A DNA stretch of 64,000 nucleotides, taken from positions 974,468 through 1,038,467 of the forward strand of contig NZ_FMZS01000001.1 in the NCBI RefSeq assembly GCF_900101265.1, in the 5' to 3' direction. The notes beneath the pieces are model-generated. The model searched no databases and was not told the origin of the DNA. It saw nothing but the letters and a program-made list of their open reading frames with translations. Every line of letters begins with the position of its first letter. The first letter of the stretch is position 1. Of this stretch, positions 26,708 through 35,778 are shown one piece after another. This stretch comes from Massilia sp. PDC64 (lineage in GTDB: Bacteria; Pseudomonadota; Gammaproteobacteria; Burkholderiales; Burkholderiaceae_D). Both the position numbers and the translations under genes were made by a program.

Positions 26708-28042
26708 ATGACGCATATCCTGCATCGCAGCCTGCGCCAGACGCCGCCCGTCGCGGTCGGCGGCGCGGGCGTCTACCTGTACGACAGCCACGGGCGCAGC
26801 TACCTCGACGCGAGCGGTGGCGCGGCCGTGTCGTCGCTCGGACACGGCCATCCGGACGTGATCGCGGCCATGCACCGCCAGATCGACAAGTGCGCCTACG
26901 CCCACACGGCATTCTTCACGACCGAAGTGGCGGAGCAACTGGCCGACCGCCTCGTGGCGAATGCGCCCGCCGGCATCGCGGGGGTCTACCTCGTGTCGGG
27001 CGGCTCGGAAGCGATGGAGACGGCGCTCAAGCTCGCGCGCCAGTACTTCGTCGAGGGCGGAGAATCGAAACGCTCGCTGTTCATCGCCCGGCGCCAGAGC
27101 TACCACGGGAATACGCTGGGCGCGCTGGCCGTGGGCGGCAACGAATGGCGCCGCCAGCCATTCGCGCCCCTGCTGATCGACGTCGAGCGGGTATCGGCCT
27201 GCTACGAATACCGCGGCCGCGCCGAGGACCAGACCGTCGACCAGTACACGGCCATGCTGCTGGACGAACTGGAAGCGGCGATCCTGCAGGCCGGCCCGGA
27301 CCGCGTGATCGCGTTCTGCGCCGAACCCGTCGTGGGTGCGACGGGCGGCGCGATCCCGCCCACGCCCGGCTATTTCCGCGGCGTGCGCGCGCTGTGCGAC
27401 AAGTACGGCATCCTGTTCATCGCCGACGAGGTCATGTGCGGGATGGGCCGCACGGGCACGATGTACGCGATCGAGCAGGACGGCGTCGCGCCCGACCTGG
27501 TCGCCGTGGCGAAAGGCCTGGGCGCCGGCTACCAGCCAATCGGCGCCGTGCTCGTGAACGGCGCCATCATCGAACGCCTGCGCGCCGGCAGCGGCGCCTT
27601 CCTGCACGGGCACACCTACATCGGGCATCCGGTGGCGGCGGCAGCGGCCCTCGCCGTCCAGGAAGTCATCGAACGCAACGATCTGCTGACGCAGGTGCGC
27701 CTGCGCGGCGCGCAGCTGCGGGCCATGCTGGACGAGGAATTCGAAGACCATCCGCACGTGGGCGACATCCGCGGCCGCGGGCTGTTCCTCGCACTGGAAC
27801 TGGTGCGCGAACGCGCGACGAAGACACCGTTCGCACCGGAGCTGAAACTGCACGCCGCGATCAAGGCGCGCGCGATGGAGAACGGATTGCTGGTGTATCC
27901 GATGGGCGGCACGATCGACGGCCGGCACGGGGATCACGTGTTGCTGGCGCCGCCATTCGTCGTCACGCAGGGGGACCTGGGCGAAATCGTGGGGCGATTG
28001 AAGCAGTCGGTGGAACAGGCGTTGAAGCAGGTGGCGACGTAA
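26708..28042 (+). CDS. Class III PLP-dependent aminotransferase
   Basis: A 444-residue fold-type I aminotransferase. The PLP lysine is Lys269 in AVAKGLGAGYQP. DEVMCGMGRTGTM and GHTYIGHPVAAAAAL are class III markers, and LVSGGSEAMETALKLAR is the phosphate-binding loop. Related enzymes act on omega-amino acids, beta-alanine, or taurine; the substrate here cannot be fixed. The start is ATG 26708 (MTHILHRSLRQTPPVAVGG), preceded by GGGAG. It is alone, divergent from the CMD gene and convergent with the FAH gene, with a hairpin at its stop. Confidence 0.87.
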   Translation: MTHILHRSLRQTPPVAVGGAGVYLYDSHGRSYLDASGGAAVSSLGHGHPDVIAAMHRQIDKCAYAHTAFFTTEVAEQLADRLVANAPAGIAGVYLVSGGSEAMETALKLARQYFVEGGESKRSLFIARRQSYHGNTLGALAVGGNEWRRQPFAPLLIDVERVSACYEYRGRAEDQTVDQYTAMLLDELEAAILQAGPDRVIAFCAEPVVGATGGAIPPTPGYFRGVRALCDKYGILFIADEVMCGMGRTGTMYAIEQDGVAPDLVAVAKGLGAGYQPIGAVLVNGAIIERLRAGSGAFLHGHTYIGHPVAAAAALAVQEVIERNDLLTQVRLRGAQLRAMLDEEFEDHPHVGDIRGRGLFLALELVRERATKTPFAPELKLHAAIKARAMENGLLVYPMGGTIDGRHGDHVLLAPPFVVTQGDLGEIVGRLKQSVEQALKQVAT

Positions 28043-28055
28043 GCGCCGCCACCTG
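28028..28055. terminator. Hairpin between convergent aminotransferase and FAH genes
   Basis: Arms CAGGTGGCG (28028-28036) and CGCCACCTG (28047-28055) pair fully over nine bases with a 10-base loop that includes the aminotransferase stop codon. There is no T-run on either side, so it may act as a weak bidirectional terminator or only as a 3' end stabiliser. Confidence 0.45.
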
Positions 28056-28061
28056 CGTGGA

Positions 28062-28913
28062 TTATGCCTTGGGGTAGGCGACCACTTCCTGCTGCTGCTC
28101 GCCCAGCCCCGCGATCCCGAGGCGCAGCTTGTCGCCCTTCTTGAGGAAGCGCTGCGGGCTGCGGCCGAGGCCCACGCCCGGCGGCGTGCCCGTGGTGATG
28201 ATGTCGCCCGGCTCCAGCGTCATGAAGCGCGACAGGTAGCTGACGATTTGCGCGACCGTGAAGATCATCTTCGACGTGTTCCCGGTCTGCACGCGCTTGC
28301 CGTTCAGTTCGAGGTACAGGTCGAGGTCCTGCACGTCGAAGATCTCGTCCTTCGTGACGAGGAACGGGCCGACGGGACCGAAGGTGTCGCAGCCCTTGCC
28401 TTTGTCCCACTGCGAGCCGAGTTCGAACTGGTAGGCGCGTTCCGAGACGTCGTTGACGACGCAATAGCCGGCCACGTATTTCAGCGCATCCTTCTCGTCG
28501 ACGTACTGCGCGCGGGTGCCGATGACGACGCCCAGCTCGACTTCCCAATCGGTCTTCTTGGAGCCTTTCGGCAGCTGGATGGGATCGTCCGGGCCGTTCA
28601 GGCAGGACGTCGCCTTCATGAACATGATCGGTTCCTTCGGGATCGGCGCCCCGACTTCGGCCGCGTGGTCGGAGTAATTCATGCCGATGCCGATGAACTT
28701 GCCGACGCCCTTGACCGGCACGCCGAAGCGGGGGTTGCCGCGGACGACCGGCAGCGTCTTCCAGTCGACCTTGGCGAGCTTGCGCAACGCCTTTTCCGAC
28801 AGCACCGACGCGTCGATGTCCTCGATGACGCCGGACAGGTCGCGCAGGCGGCCTTCTTCGTCGAACAGGCCCGGTTTTTCCTTACCGGGGCGACCGTAAC
28901 GAACCAATCTCAT
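28062..28913 (-). CDS. Fumarylacetoacetate hydrolase-family protein
   Basis: A 283-residue FAH-superfamily enzyme. KFIGIGMNYSDHAAE opens the catalytic domain. DWEVELGVVIG holds the Glu metal ligands, GYCVVNDVSER is the conserved strand and GDIITTGTPPGVGLG the active-site loop. Members hydrolyse or decarboxylate 2-keto acids, with Mg2+ bound. Similar proteins are annotated as ureidoglycolate lyase or diketo-deoxy-fuconate hydrolase, which cannot be told apart here. Its first 32 bases overlap the end of the upstream MFS gene, so the two are coupled, and the KamA-like gene is further upstream. Confidence 0.88.
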   Translation of the reverse strand: MRLVRYGRPGKEKPGLFDEEGRLRDLSGVIEDIDASVLSEKALRKLAKVDWKTLPVVRGNPRFGVPVKGVGKFIGIGMNYSDHAAEVGAPIPKEPIMFMKATSCLNGPDDPIQLPKGSKKTDWEVELGVVIGTRAQYVDEKDALKYVAGYCVVNDVSERAYQFELGSQWDKGKGCDTFGPVGPFLVTKDEIFDVQDLDLYLELNGKRVQTGNTSKMIFTVAQIVSYLSRFMTLEPGDIITTGTPPGVGLGRSPQRFLKKGDKLRLGIAGLGEQQQEVVAYPKA

Positions 28914-30189
28914 ATTCTTCCTTCTGGGTGAGCAAAGCGATGCCGCATTTTACTTGACGGCGCCGAAGGAAGTCGTGGAAGTACCCGAGCAGGCCAGGCA
29001 TCTGCAGCGCCACAAGCACGCCGAACGCGACGCGGTAGGCGAGCGCCGGAAAGTGACCGGCGGCGTCGGGACGCCACAGGCCGACGATCAGGCCGAACCC
29101 CGCCTGCACGAGGAACGCGCCGATGAAGATCAGGAGATTCAGGCACGTGGCCGCGCGCCCCGTCAGCGTGCGCGGCAGGCTCTGGGCCACGATCGCGTAT
29201 TCGATGCCGGTGATCGTCCCCACGAGCGTGAACAGCACCGACAGCAGCTGCAGGCTGGGACGCCAGTTCAATACGATCACGACCTGTACGAGGATGAAGA
29301 GAAACACGCCGACGGCGGCCACGTCCAGCGCTTCGATGCCGCGCCGCCCCGCCCACTCCGTGATCATGCCGACGGCGATGGCGCCGAAAATCACGGACGC
29401 CATGCCCATGTACAGCAGGTAGGCGACGGCGGCATCCGGAAACCGGGCCACGTCGGACAGCCAGCGCCCGATCCACAAGCCCTGGATGCCGAAGAAGATC
29501 GCATGCGGCACGAGCACCAGCGAGATCGTCGCGCGGAACGCGGGCGCGCGGTACACGTCCAGCACGGAGCGCACGGTCGGCAACGCGCCGCCGGGCGCCT
29601 GCGACCTGGGTGTGATGAGCCAGATCAGCAGGCCGCTGCAGGCCGTCAACGCGGCCAGCAGCATGAACAGGCCGCGCCAGTCCGTGTGCTGCAGCAGCAT
29701 GCGGACCGGCATGGTGGCGGAGGCCGCACCGAGTCCGCCCACGGCGATCAGGTAGCCCTGCACGGACGGCAGGCGCTTGGGCGAGATCCACGTGGAGATG
29801 GCCTTCACGGCCGACATGAAGCACCCGCCCAGGCCGCAGCCGATGACGGCGCGCGCCAGCACCAGCTGGCCGAACGAGCGGCCGGTGGCGAACAGCAGCG
29901 CGCCCGCCGCCGCCAGCATCAGCAGCACCACCTGCACCTTGCGCGGGCCGTAGCGGTCGAGCGCGATCCCGACCGGCAGCTGGACGAGGGCGAACGCGAA
30001 GAAGAACGCGCTGGTGAGGAGGCCGAGCTGGCCCGGCGTCAGCGCGAGCGCGCCGACCAGATGCGGTGCTAGCACGGCATTCACGTTGCGCAGCAGCGAG
30101 GACAGGTAATGCCCCAGCGCGAACGGCAGGAACACGTAGAAAAACACTGCCACCCCGTTGAGGCGCGACTGGCTCTGGTCGGTGTCCAT
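28882..30189 (-). CDS. Major facilitator superfamily transporter
   Basis: A 435-residue membrane protein with about 12 hydrophobic spans. The loop after span 2 has the MFS motif A-like GIALDRYGPRKVQ, and the middle loop is at about 195-215. The C-terminus ends with a charged tail RRRQVKCGIALLTQKEE that overlaps the FAH gene start. The substrate is unknown. It is 16 bases after the KamA-like gene and joined to the FAH gene by overlap, which suggests it imports or exports a metabolite used by this operon. Confidence 0.88.
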   Translation of the reverse strand: MDTDQSQSRLNGVAVFFYVFLPFALGHYLSSLLRNVNAVLAPHLVGALALTPGQLGLLTSAFFFAFALVQLPVGIALDRYGPRKVQVVLLMLAAAGALLFATGRSFGQLVLARAVIGCGLGGCFMSAVKAISTWISPKRLPSVQGYLIAVGGLGAASATMPVRMLLQHTDWRGLFMLLAALTACSGLLIWLITPRSQAPGGALPTVRSVLDVYRAPAFRATISLVLVPHAIFFGIQGLWIGRWLSDVARFPDAAVAYLLYMGMASVIFGAIAVGMITEWAGRRGIEALDVAAVGVFLFILVQVVIVLNWRPSLQLLSVLFTLVGTITGIEYAIVAQSLPRTLTGRAATCLNLLIFIGAFLVQAGFGLIVGLWRPDAAGHFPALAYRVAFGVLVALQMPGLLGYFHDFLRRRQVKCGIALLTQKEEYEIGSLRSPR

Positions 30190-30205
30190 GGACGTCTCCT
30201 GCGGC

Positions 30206-31612
30206 TCAAGCCGCGTCGGGTTGACTGTCGCTGGCGCGCCGGTCGTGCGCGTGGACAGCCTGGATCGGGATCACGCGGCCCGCCGCGCCAAAGGCGTCGT
30301 GGTCGTCCTCGCCGCCCTCGAAGAAGAACTTCTTGCGGCCGAACGCGGGTTTCAGGTGATCGAGCCAGGTGGCGTCGGGATCGTATTTCGCGAAGAACGG
30401 CCGGCGCACCCAGTCCGGATTGCGGGCCTGCAGGAACTGCAGCGCGAACAGTTTTTCGCCGTTGATGGTGACGACGCCATCAATCACGACCTTGCCCGGG
30501 AACGCGCTCATCGACGGCCCGCGCACGGTGCGCGACAGGCCCGACACCATGCTGTACGCGGCCTGGAAGATCTCGTGCGCACGCGCCAGCGGCAGCGCGA
30601 AGTACTCGCGCGGCCCCGTGTCGCGCTCGACGAACATGTAATAAGGGATCGCGCCCAGCCGCACGCCCGTCGTCCACAGTTCGGCCCAGCTGTTCGGATC
30701 CTCGTTGATGTGGCGGATCAAGGGGCCCTGCATGCGCAACGTGGCGCCGGTGCCCACGATGCGCTTGACGGCCTGCTGGGCCACCGGCTGGCGCAGCTCG
30801 ACGGCGTGGTTGTAATGCCCCATCAGCGCGAGGTTCTTGCCGGCCTTGACGACTTTTTCGAACAGGCGCATCAGGTCGTCGCTGTCCTTGTCCGACACGT
30901 AGCGCTGCGGCCAGTATGCGACCGACTTGGTGCCGATGCGGATGTTCTGGATATGCGCCAGTTCGGGCGCCAGCAGCGGTTCGATGAACTCGGCCAGCGA
31001 GCGCGTATTCATGATCATCGGATCGCCGCCCGTGATCAGGACGTCCGTCACGTCCGGATGCGTGGCGAGGTAGGACACCAGTTCCGTGCACTCGCGCGCA
31101 TCGAACTTCATCTCTTCCATGCCCACGAACTGCGGCCAGCGGAAGCAGAACGTACAATACGCGTGGCACGTCTGGCCCGCGCTGGGGAAGAACAGCACGG
31201 TTTCCTTGTACTTGTGCTGCAGGCCCTTGAGCGGGGCGTCGTTCACGCGCGGCACGTTGTGCGTCATCTGCCCGGCCGGGTGCGGGTTCATGCGCATGCG
31301 GATGTCGTGCACGAGCTTCGCGATCGCGGCGTCGTCCTTTTTATACAGCACGAGGTCGCGCAACTGTTCGTATTCGCGCGCGGGCAGCATGTCGCGGTGC
31401 GGGAACGTCAGGCGGTAGATCGGATCGTCGGGAATATTGCTCCAGTCGATCAGCTGCTCCATCACGTATTCGTTCGTGCGGAAGGGCAGCACGTGGGAGA
31501 CCACCTGCACCGCTTCCTGCAGATCAGGGCTCAGCCATTGCCACTGGCGGGCGTTCTGGATCGACTGGCGGGTATAGGGCTTGAACTTGGCGGGGGTTGC
31601 GTCGAGGGTCAC
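30206..31612 (-). CDS. KamA-family radical SAM aminomutase-like protein
   Basis: A 468-residue radical SAM protein of the lysine 2,3-aminomutase family. The 4Fe-4S ligands are Cys149, Cys153 and Cys156 in CHAYCTFCF. LQHKYKETVLFF precedes them as in KamA, and DVLITGGDPMIM is the SAM-binding GGE-like motif with D for E. PLP- and substrate-binding parts follow. It differs from known lysine enzymes in the WPQFVG and HYNHAVELR stretches. The start is GTG 31612, with an AGGAG site eight bases upstream; the longer frame back to 31762 runs through likely promoter sequence. The product is therefore a beta-amino acid or related compound, substrate unknown. Confidence 0.85.
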   Translation of the reverse strand: MTLDATPAKFKPYTRQSIQNARQWQWLSPDLQEAVQVVSHVLPFRTNEYVMEQLIDWSNIPDDPIYRLTFPHRDMLPAREYEQLRDLVLYKKDDAAIAKLVHDIRMRMNPHPAGQMTHNVPRVNDAPLKGLQHKYKETVLFFPSAGQTCHAYCTFCFRWPQFVGMEEMKFDARECTELVSYLATHPDVTDVLITGGDPMIMNTRSLAEFIEPLLAPELAHIQNIRIGTKSVAYWPQRYVSDKDSDDLMRLFEKVVKAGKNLALMGHYNHAVELRQPVAQQAVKRIVGTGATLRMQGPLIRHINEDPNSWAELWTTGVRLGAIPYYMFVERDTGPREYFALPLARAHEIFQAAYSMVSGLSRTVRGPSMSAFPGKVVIDGVVTINGEKLFALQFLQARNPDWVRRPFFAKYDPDATWLDHLKPAFGRKKFFFEGGEDDHDAFGAAGRVIPIQAVHAHDRRASDSQPDAA

Positions 31613-31910
31613 GGGATTTCTCCTGAGGGAAGTGGTTGATGGCAGCAAAAGGTGACGCACGGAAATAATTGCCGACAGGAACCGATGGTAGGGAGGCGGC
31701 CATGCTTTTGAGTTGCCCCGAGTCAAGTTCCAATTCCGTTTCTCACTGAATTCCACATGCACTGCGAAAGATCAGCGTTGCCGTTGCGGCCGCACATCGG
31801 GTGCCACTTGCGTTAGCACAACAGCCCGTCTGGACCCGCGGCGTAGAGTACGAAATGCAAATAGGCAACATTCAGACCTATCTCTTTTCCCCTTCCCGAA
31901 AGGACATCCT

Positions 31911-32369
31911 ATGAAGCTGACCGCAACCGTAGTTGCTACCGCCCTGACGCTGTCCTGCGCCGGCGCGCTGGCGGCCGAACCGACCGAGAAAGATGCGATC
32001 GCCATGGCCGAGCGCGGTGCCGCGATGGTCAAGGCCAAGGGCAAGGAAGAAGTCATGAAGCGCATCACGGCCAAGGATCCGGACTTCGTCCAGGGCTCGC
32101 TGTACATCGACATGCGCGACGTCAAGACCGGCATCGTGCTGGCCCATCCGTACAACCCGTCGATCGTCGGCAAGGACCTGCTCGACGTGCCCGATGCGAA
32201 CGGCAAGAAATACCGCCGCGAGATCATCGAACTGGCCGCCGCCAAGGGCAAGGGCTGGGTCGATTACCAGTACAAGAATCCGACCACGGGCAAGATCGAG
32301 CCGAAGACGACGTACATCCTGCTCGTCGACGGTGTCGTGCTCGAAGCCGGTCTATATAAGAAGCAATAG
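31911..32369 (+). CDS. Secreted single-Cache-domain protein
   Basis: A 152-residue protein with a signal peptide (1-22, ending GALAA). The mature part is one Cache domain: AMAERGAAMVKAKGKEEVM, then QGSLYIDMRDVKTGIVLAHPYNP, KDLLDVPDANGKKYRREI and GWVDYQYKNPTTGKIEPKTTYILL, as found in the sensor parts of chemoreceptors and kinases, but here without any membrane or signalling part. It should be periplasmic. A chemoreceptor gene follows after 51 bases on the same strand, so the two may form a ligand-binding protein and receiver pair. Confidence 0.85.
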   Translation: MKLTATVVATALTLSCAGALAAEPTEKDAIAMAERGAAMVKAKGKEEVMKRITAKDPDFVQGSLYIDMRDVKTGIVLAHPYNPSIVGKDLLDVPDANGKKYRREIIELAAAKGKGWVDYQYKNPTTGKIEPKTTYILLVDGVVLEAGLYKKQ

Positions 32370-32420
32370 GTCATGTGCGCGGGCGGCCGGCCCGCGTTCA
32401 TCTTTGAGCGGGAGCGCAAC

Positions 32421-34100
32421 ATGCTGAAAAAACTGAGGATCGGTCCCAAGCTGCTGCTGGCGCCCGGCATGGTGCTGGTGCTGCTCTTGATGCTGTCCGG
32501 TGCCGCCTGGTACGGGATGGTGCGCCAGAACGCGTCGCTGGAAAACATGGTGCAGGTCCGTGCGGCGCGGCTGAAAAACGTGGCCGACGTTGCGGGCGAC
32601 GCCAAGTACGTCCACGCCAACGCCTATCAGCTGCTGGCCTGGATCAACGGCAGTTTCGCCAAGAACCGCCTCGACGCGCTGATCGCCGACATCGGCAAGC
32701 GCCACGCCGCCGTGCAGGCGCAGTTGCAGGAACTCGCACGCACGACCGAAGGCGCGGAACGCAAGCCGGTCGACGCGTCGCTGGCCGCGCTGGCGGCCTA
32801 CCGCAAGGCCGTGCAGGAAACCATCGAGATGGCGCAGGTCGACCAGTCGATCGCCACCAACTCGATGCAGAAGGCGGAAAAGGAATTCATGGTGCTGAAC
32901 CAGCAGCTGGCCCAGTTGGCCGCGCTGGAAAAGACGCTCAGCGAACAGGCCTATGCCGCCGCGCGGACGGAGTTCCACAACCTGGGCACGTGGATGGCCA
33001 TGCTGGTGCTGCTGTCGATCGCCGTGTCGCTGGCCGTCACGATGGTGGTGCGGCGCGCCATGCTGCGCGACATCGGCACCATCTCGGCCGTCATGGGCGA
33101 GCTGGCCGAGGGCCGCCTGTGCGCCAGCGCCCACAACGACGGCCGCGACGAAATCGCCGACACGGCGCGCGCGCTCGACCAGACCATCTCCAACCTGAAC
33201 AGGACGCTGCGCAGCGTGCTCGATTCCGTGCGCTCGATCGATACGGCATCGAAGGAGATCGCCAGCGGCAACCTCGACCTGTCGACTCGCACCGAGCTGC
33301 AGGCCGGTTCCCTGCAGCAGACGGCGAGCGCGATGGAGACGCTGACCCAGGCCGTGAAAGGCAATGCCGACAACGCCCGCCTGGCGACGGAACTGGCGGC
33401 CAAGGCGGCGCGGCTGGCGGCCGGCGGCGGCCAGGCCGTCGACCGCGCCGTCGCCACGATGGAATCGATCCGCGCCAGCTCGCGCAAGATCGTCGAGATC
33501 ACCAGCGTCATCGACGGCATCTCGTTCCAGACCAACCTCCTCGCGCTGAACGCGGCCGTCGAAGCGGCGCGCGCCGGCGAACAGGGACGCGGCTTCGCCG
33601 TCGTGGCCAGCGAAGTGCGCACCTTGGCCCAGCGCTCCGCGTCTGCGGCCAAGGAGATCAAGGCGCTGATCGCGGATTCGGTGGCGATCATCGACAACGG
33701 CAGTGCGTCCGTCAACGAGGCGGGATCGAGCATGGGCAGCGTCGTCGCGTCGGTGCAGCAGGTGAACGACATCATCAACCGCATCAGCGCCGCCAGCAGC
33801 GAACAGGCCGACGGCATCGCCGAAGTGAATCGCGCCGTCGGCCAGATGGACGACATGACTCAACAGAACGCCGCCCTCGTCGAACAGGCCGCGGCGGCGG
33901 CGGCGAGCCTGCACGAGCAGACCGTCAACCTGGCGCGTGCGGTGTCCATCTTCCGCATAGAGGATGGGCAGGACGAGACGCCGGCACCCGCCGAACGGCG
34001 TGCCCCGGACAGCCCGATGCGCGGCCGGCCGGCGCTTGCGCATCACCTTGCAGCGGACGAAGACGACGTCCCGGCGCCGCGGCGGGCCAACGGCCGCTGA
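32421..34100 (+). CDS. Methyl-accepting chemotaxis protein
   Basis: A 559-residue chemoreceptor. Membrane span 1 is at about 10-34 and span 2 at about 190-212, with a helical periplasmic domain between (four-helix-bundle type). HAMP follows (about 213-265). The signalling hairpin tip includes [22 protein letters not shown] and [16 protein letters not shown] near 366-406. No C-terminal NWETF-type pentapeptide for CheR docking is seen. The tail ends in a charged region. The start ATG 32421 follows GGGAGCG; the in-frame ATG at 32373 would follow directly the Cache gene stop. Confidence 0.93.
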   Translation: MLKKLRIGPKLLLAPGMVLVLLLMLSGAAWYGMVRQNASLENMVQVRAARLKNVADVAGDAKYVHANAYQLLAWINGSFAKNRLDALIADIGKRHAAVQAQLQELARTTEGAERKPVDASLAALAAYRKAVQETIEMAQVDQSIATNSMQKAEKEFMVLNQQLAQLAALEKTLSEQAYAAARTEFHNLGTWMAMLVLLSIAVSLAVTMVVRRAMLRDIGTISAVMGELAEGRLCASAHNDGRDEIADTARALDQTISNLNRTLRSVLDSVRSIDTASKEIASGNLDLSTRTELQAGSLQQTASAMETLTQAVKGNADNARLATELAAKAARLAAGGGQAVDRAVATMESIRASSRKIVEITSVIDGISFQTNLLALNAAVEAARAGEQGRGFAVVASEVRTLAQRSASAAKEIKALIADSVAIIDNGSASVNEAGSSMGSVVASVQQVNDIINRISAASSEQADGIAEVNRAVGQMDDMTQQNAALVEQAAAAAASLHEQTVNLARAVSIFRIEDGQDETPAPAERRAPDSPMRGRPALAHHLAADEDDVPAPRRANGR

Positions 34101-34104
34101 GCGC

Positions 34105-34674
34105 TCAGCGGAACGGCTTGCTGACCCAGCGCGACCCGGCCAGGCCGAACCGCCAGGGCACGTCGACGGCTTTCGAAATGCCGATGCGCGGCCCGCTGAC
34201 CACCTCGATGCCTTCAGGTGCCGGCGCCAGCTCGAACGGCGGCGCGGCCAGCGACTGGCCGTTCAGGGCGCGCGTCACGCCCAGCGCCTGGCACAGCTTG
34301 CCGGGCCCGGAGCACAGCAGCCAGTGGTCGCGTGTACCACGCCGCTCGATCATCGTGTCCAGTCCCGTCACAGGTTCGAGCGCCCGGATCAGCACCCCGG
34401 CGCCATGGCCCTCTTCCCGGCAGACGAAATTCAGGCACCAGTGGATGCCGTAGGACCGGTAGACATAGGCATGGGCGGGCGGCCCGAACATCGCGAAATT
34501 GCGGTCGGTCGGGCCGGAATAGCTGTGCGAGGCGGGATCTTCGCCATCATAGGCTTCCGTCTCGACGATGCGGCCGCCGACGCCGTCGATGAGCACCGTG
34601 ACGCCGATCAGCTGGCGTGCGACGAGGTGCGAAGGTGCCAGGAAATCAATGTCTGCGAGGATGGTTGAGGACAT
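34105..34674 (-). CDS. 3-methyladenine DNA glycosylase (MPG/AAG type)
   Basis: A 189-residue base-excision repair enzyme that removes alkylated purines. The family motifs are LIGVTVLIDGVGGRIVETEAY, with Glu in EAYDGEDPASHSYSG, then AYVYRSYGIHWCLNF and LLCSGPGKLCQALGVT. It resembles the human AAG and B. subtilis YxlJ types rather than AlkA or Tag. It ends four bases from the convergent chemoreceptor gene. Divergent from the HDOD gene with two palindromes in the 149-base spacer. Confidence 0.92.
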   Translation of the reverse strand: MSSTILADIDFLAPSHLVARQLIGVTVLIDGVGGRIVETEAYDGEDPASHSYSGPTDRNFAMFGPPAHAYVYRSYGIHWCLNFVCREEGHGAGVLIRALEPVTGLDTMIERRGTRDHWLLCSGPGKLCQALGVTRALNGQSLAAPPFELAPAPEGIEVVSGPRIGISKAVDVPWRFGLAGSRWVSKPFR

Positions 34675-34700
34675 GGGGCAATTCTATATTGTTAAGATTT

Positions 34701-34716
34701 GACAGGTCGCACTGTC
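34701..34716. promoter_or_regulatory. GACAG-N6-CTGTC inverted repeat between glycosylase and HDOD genes
   Basis: Arms GACAG (34701-34705) and CTGTC (34712-34716). It lies 27 bases before the start of the glycosylase gene on the other strand. A role as operator is possible; no regulator can be named. Confidence 0.35.
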
Positions 34717-34767
34717 TGTTTTGCTACACAAGAGCAATACTTTGCTGCAACTTCAACGGCACTGGTT

Positions 34768-34799
34768 TATAGTGACAAACTTCGCATGGATTTCCATGC
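34768..34799 (+). promoter_or_regulatory. -10-like box and 16-base palindrome before the HDOD gene
   Basis: TATAGT at 34768-34773 is a fair -10 box. Sixteen bases of perfect dyad (GCATGGA-TT-TCCATGC, 34784-34799) follow, 25 bases before the HDOD start codon. It could be an operator or a leader hairpin. No strong -35 was seen. Confidence 0.4.
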
Positions 34800-34823
34800 A
34801 GCATCATTGTGTTCCCTTCCGTC

Positions 34824-35696
34824 ATGAGTACAGCAGCCGCCCTGGCGCGCCCGAGCGCCGTCGCCGAGGATCCCGTCGACGCCCTGATCAAGTCGATCCG
34901 GATCCCGCCGCGTCCCAGCCTGCTCGCCGACCTGCAACGGGAACTCGCATCGTCCGATCCGAGCCCGGCCGCCATCGGCCGCATCGTCGCCAACGACGTC
35001 GGCATGTCGGGTGCCCTGCTGAAACTTGCCAATTCATCCATCTTCGGGGGCCGGCGCAAGGCCAAGTCGATCGAGCAGGCGATCCTGTTCCTCGGCATTA
35101 ACCAGGTCGCGTCCCTGATGACGGGCCTGCTCGCGCGCCGGGCGATCCCGGCCAACAGCGCGGCGCTGGCCAGCTTCTGGGAAGTGTCGAGCCGCCGCGC
35201 GGAAGCGATGGTGTTCCTGTCGCGCCGCCTGCGCATCGGCGAGGCGGACGTGGCGCACACCTTCGGCCTGTTCTGCGACACCGGCGTGCCGCTGCTGATG
35301 GACCGCTTCCCCGACTACGCCGCCACCTACGCCGCCGCGTCGCTGGAGACGGAACGTCCGTTCACGGCGCTGGAAGAGGAGCGCCACAACACGAGCCACA
35401 CGGCCATCGGCACCCTGCTGGCGCGCAACTGGGGCCTGTCCGAGGACGTCGCCTGGTCCATCCTGCACCACCACGATTACGCGGTCCTGGACGATGCCGA
35501 CACGGCGCCGGCCGTGCGTTCGCTCGTGGCGCTGTCGCTGCTGGCCGAAAGCGCAATCTGCAAATACCAGGGCGACGCTGAATCGCTCGAATGGAACAAG
35601 GGCGGCGCGCGCGCGCTCGCCTACCTGGGCCTCTCCGACGAGGAAACGGCCGAGCTGCTCGACGAGCTGCACGAAGCCTTCCACGACGACCAGTAG
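34824..35696 (+). CDS. HDOD-domain signalling protein
   Basis: A 290-residue protein whose main part (about 25-235) is an HDOD domain: IRIPPRPSLLADLQREL, IGRIVANDVGMSGALLKLANSS, GRRKAKSIEQAILFLGIN and the His-rich VAWSILHHHDY near 215-225. HDOD proteins are non-enzymatic relatives of HD phosphohydrolases and act in signal and stress networks. No GGDEF or EAL domain is attached. The start is ATG 34824; a GTG five codons earlier is in frame. It is 82 bases before the TPR lipoprotein gene. Confidence 0.88.
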   Translation: MSTAAALARPSAVAEDPVDALIKSIRIPPRPSLLADLQRELASSDPSPAAIGRIVANDVGMSGALLKLANSSIFGGRRKAKSIEQAILFLGINQVASLMTGLLARRAIPANSAALASFWEVSSRRAEAMVFLSRRLRIGEADVAHTFGLFCDTGVPLLMDRFPDYAATYAAASLETERPFTALEEERHNTSHTAIGTLLARNWGLSEDVAWSILHHHDYAVLDDADTAPAVRSLVALSLLAESAICKYQGDAESLEWNKGGARALAYLGLSDEETAELLDELHEAFHDDQ

Positions 35697-35778
35697 CGCG
35701 TCTTTACTTCCGCCTCTGACCGGCAGATACTAGATTCACAAGACCTAGAATCGACGAATCGCCGGCCGAGGAGGAGAC

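Noticed and set aside
33520..33640. Possible second chemoreceptor or kinase fragment
   Set aside because: It is the signalling tip of the same receptor, continuous in frame.
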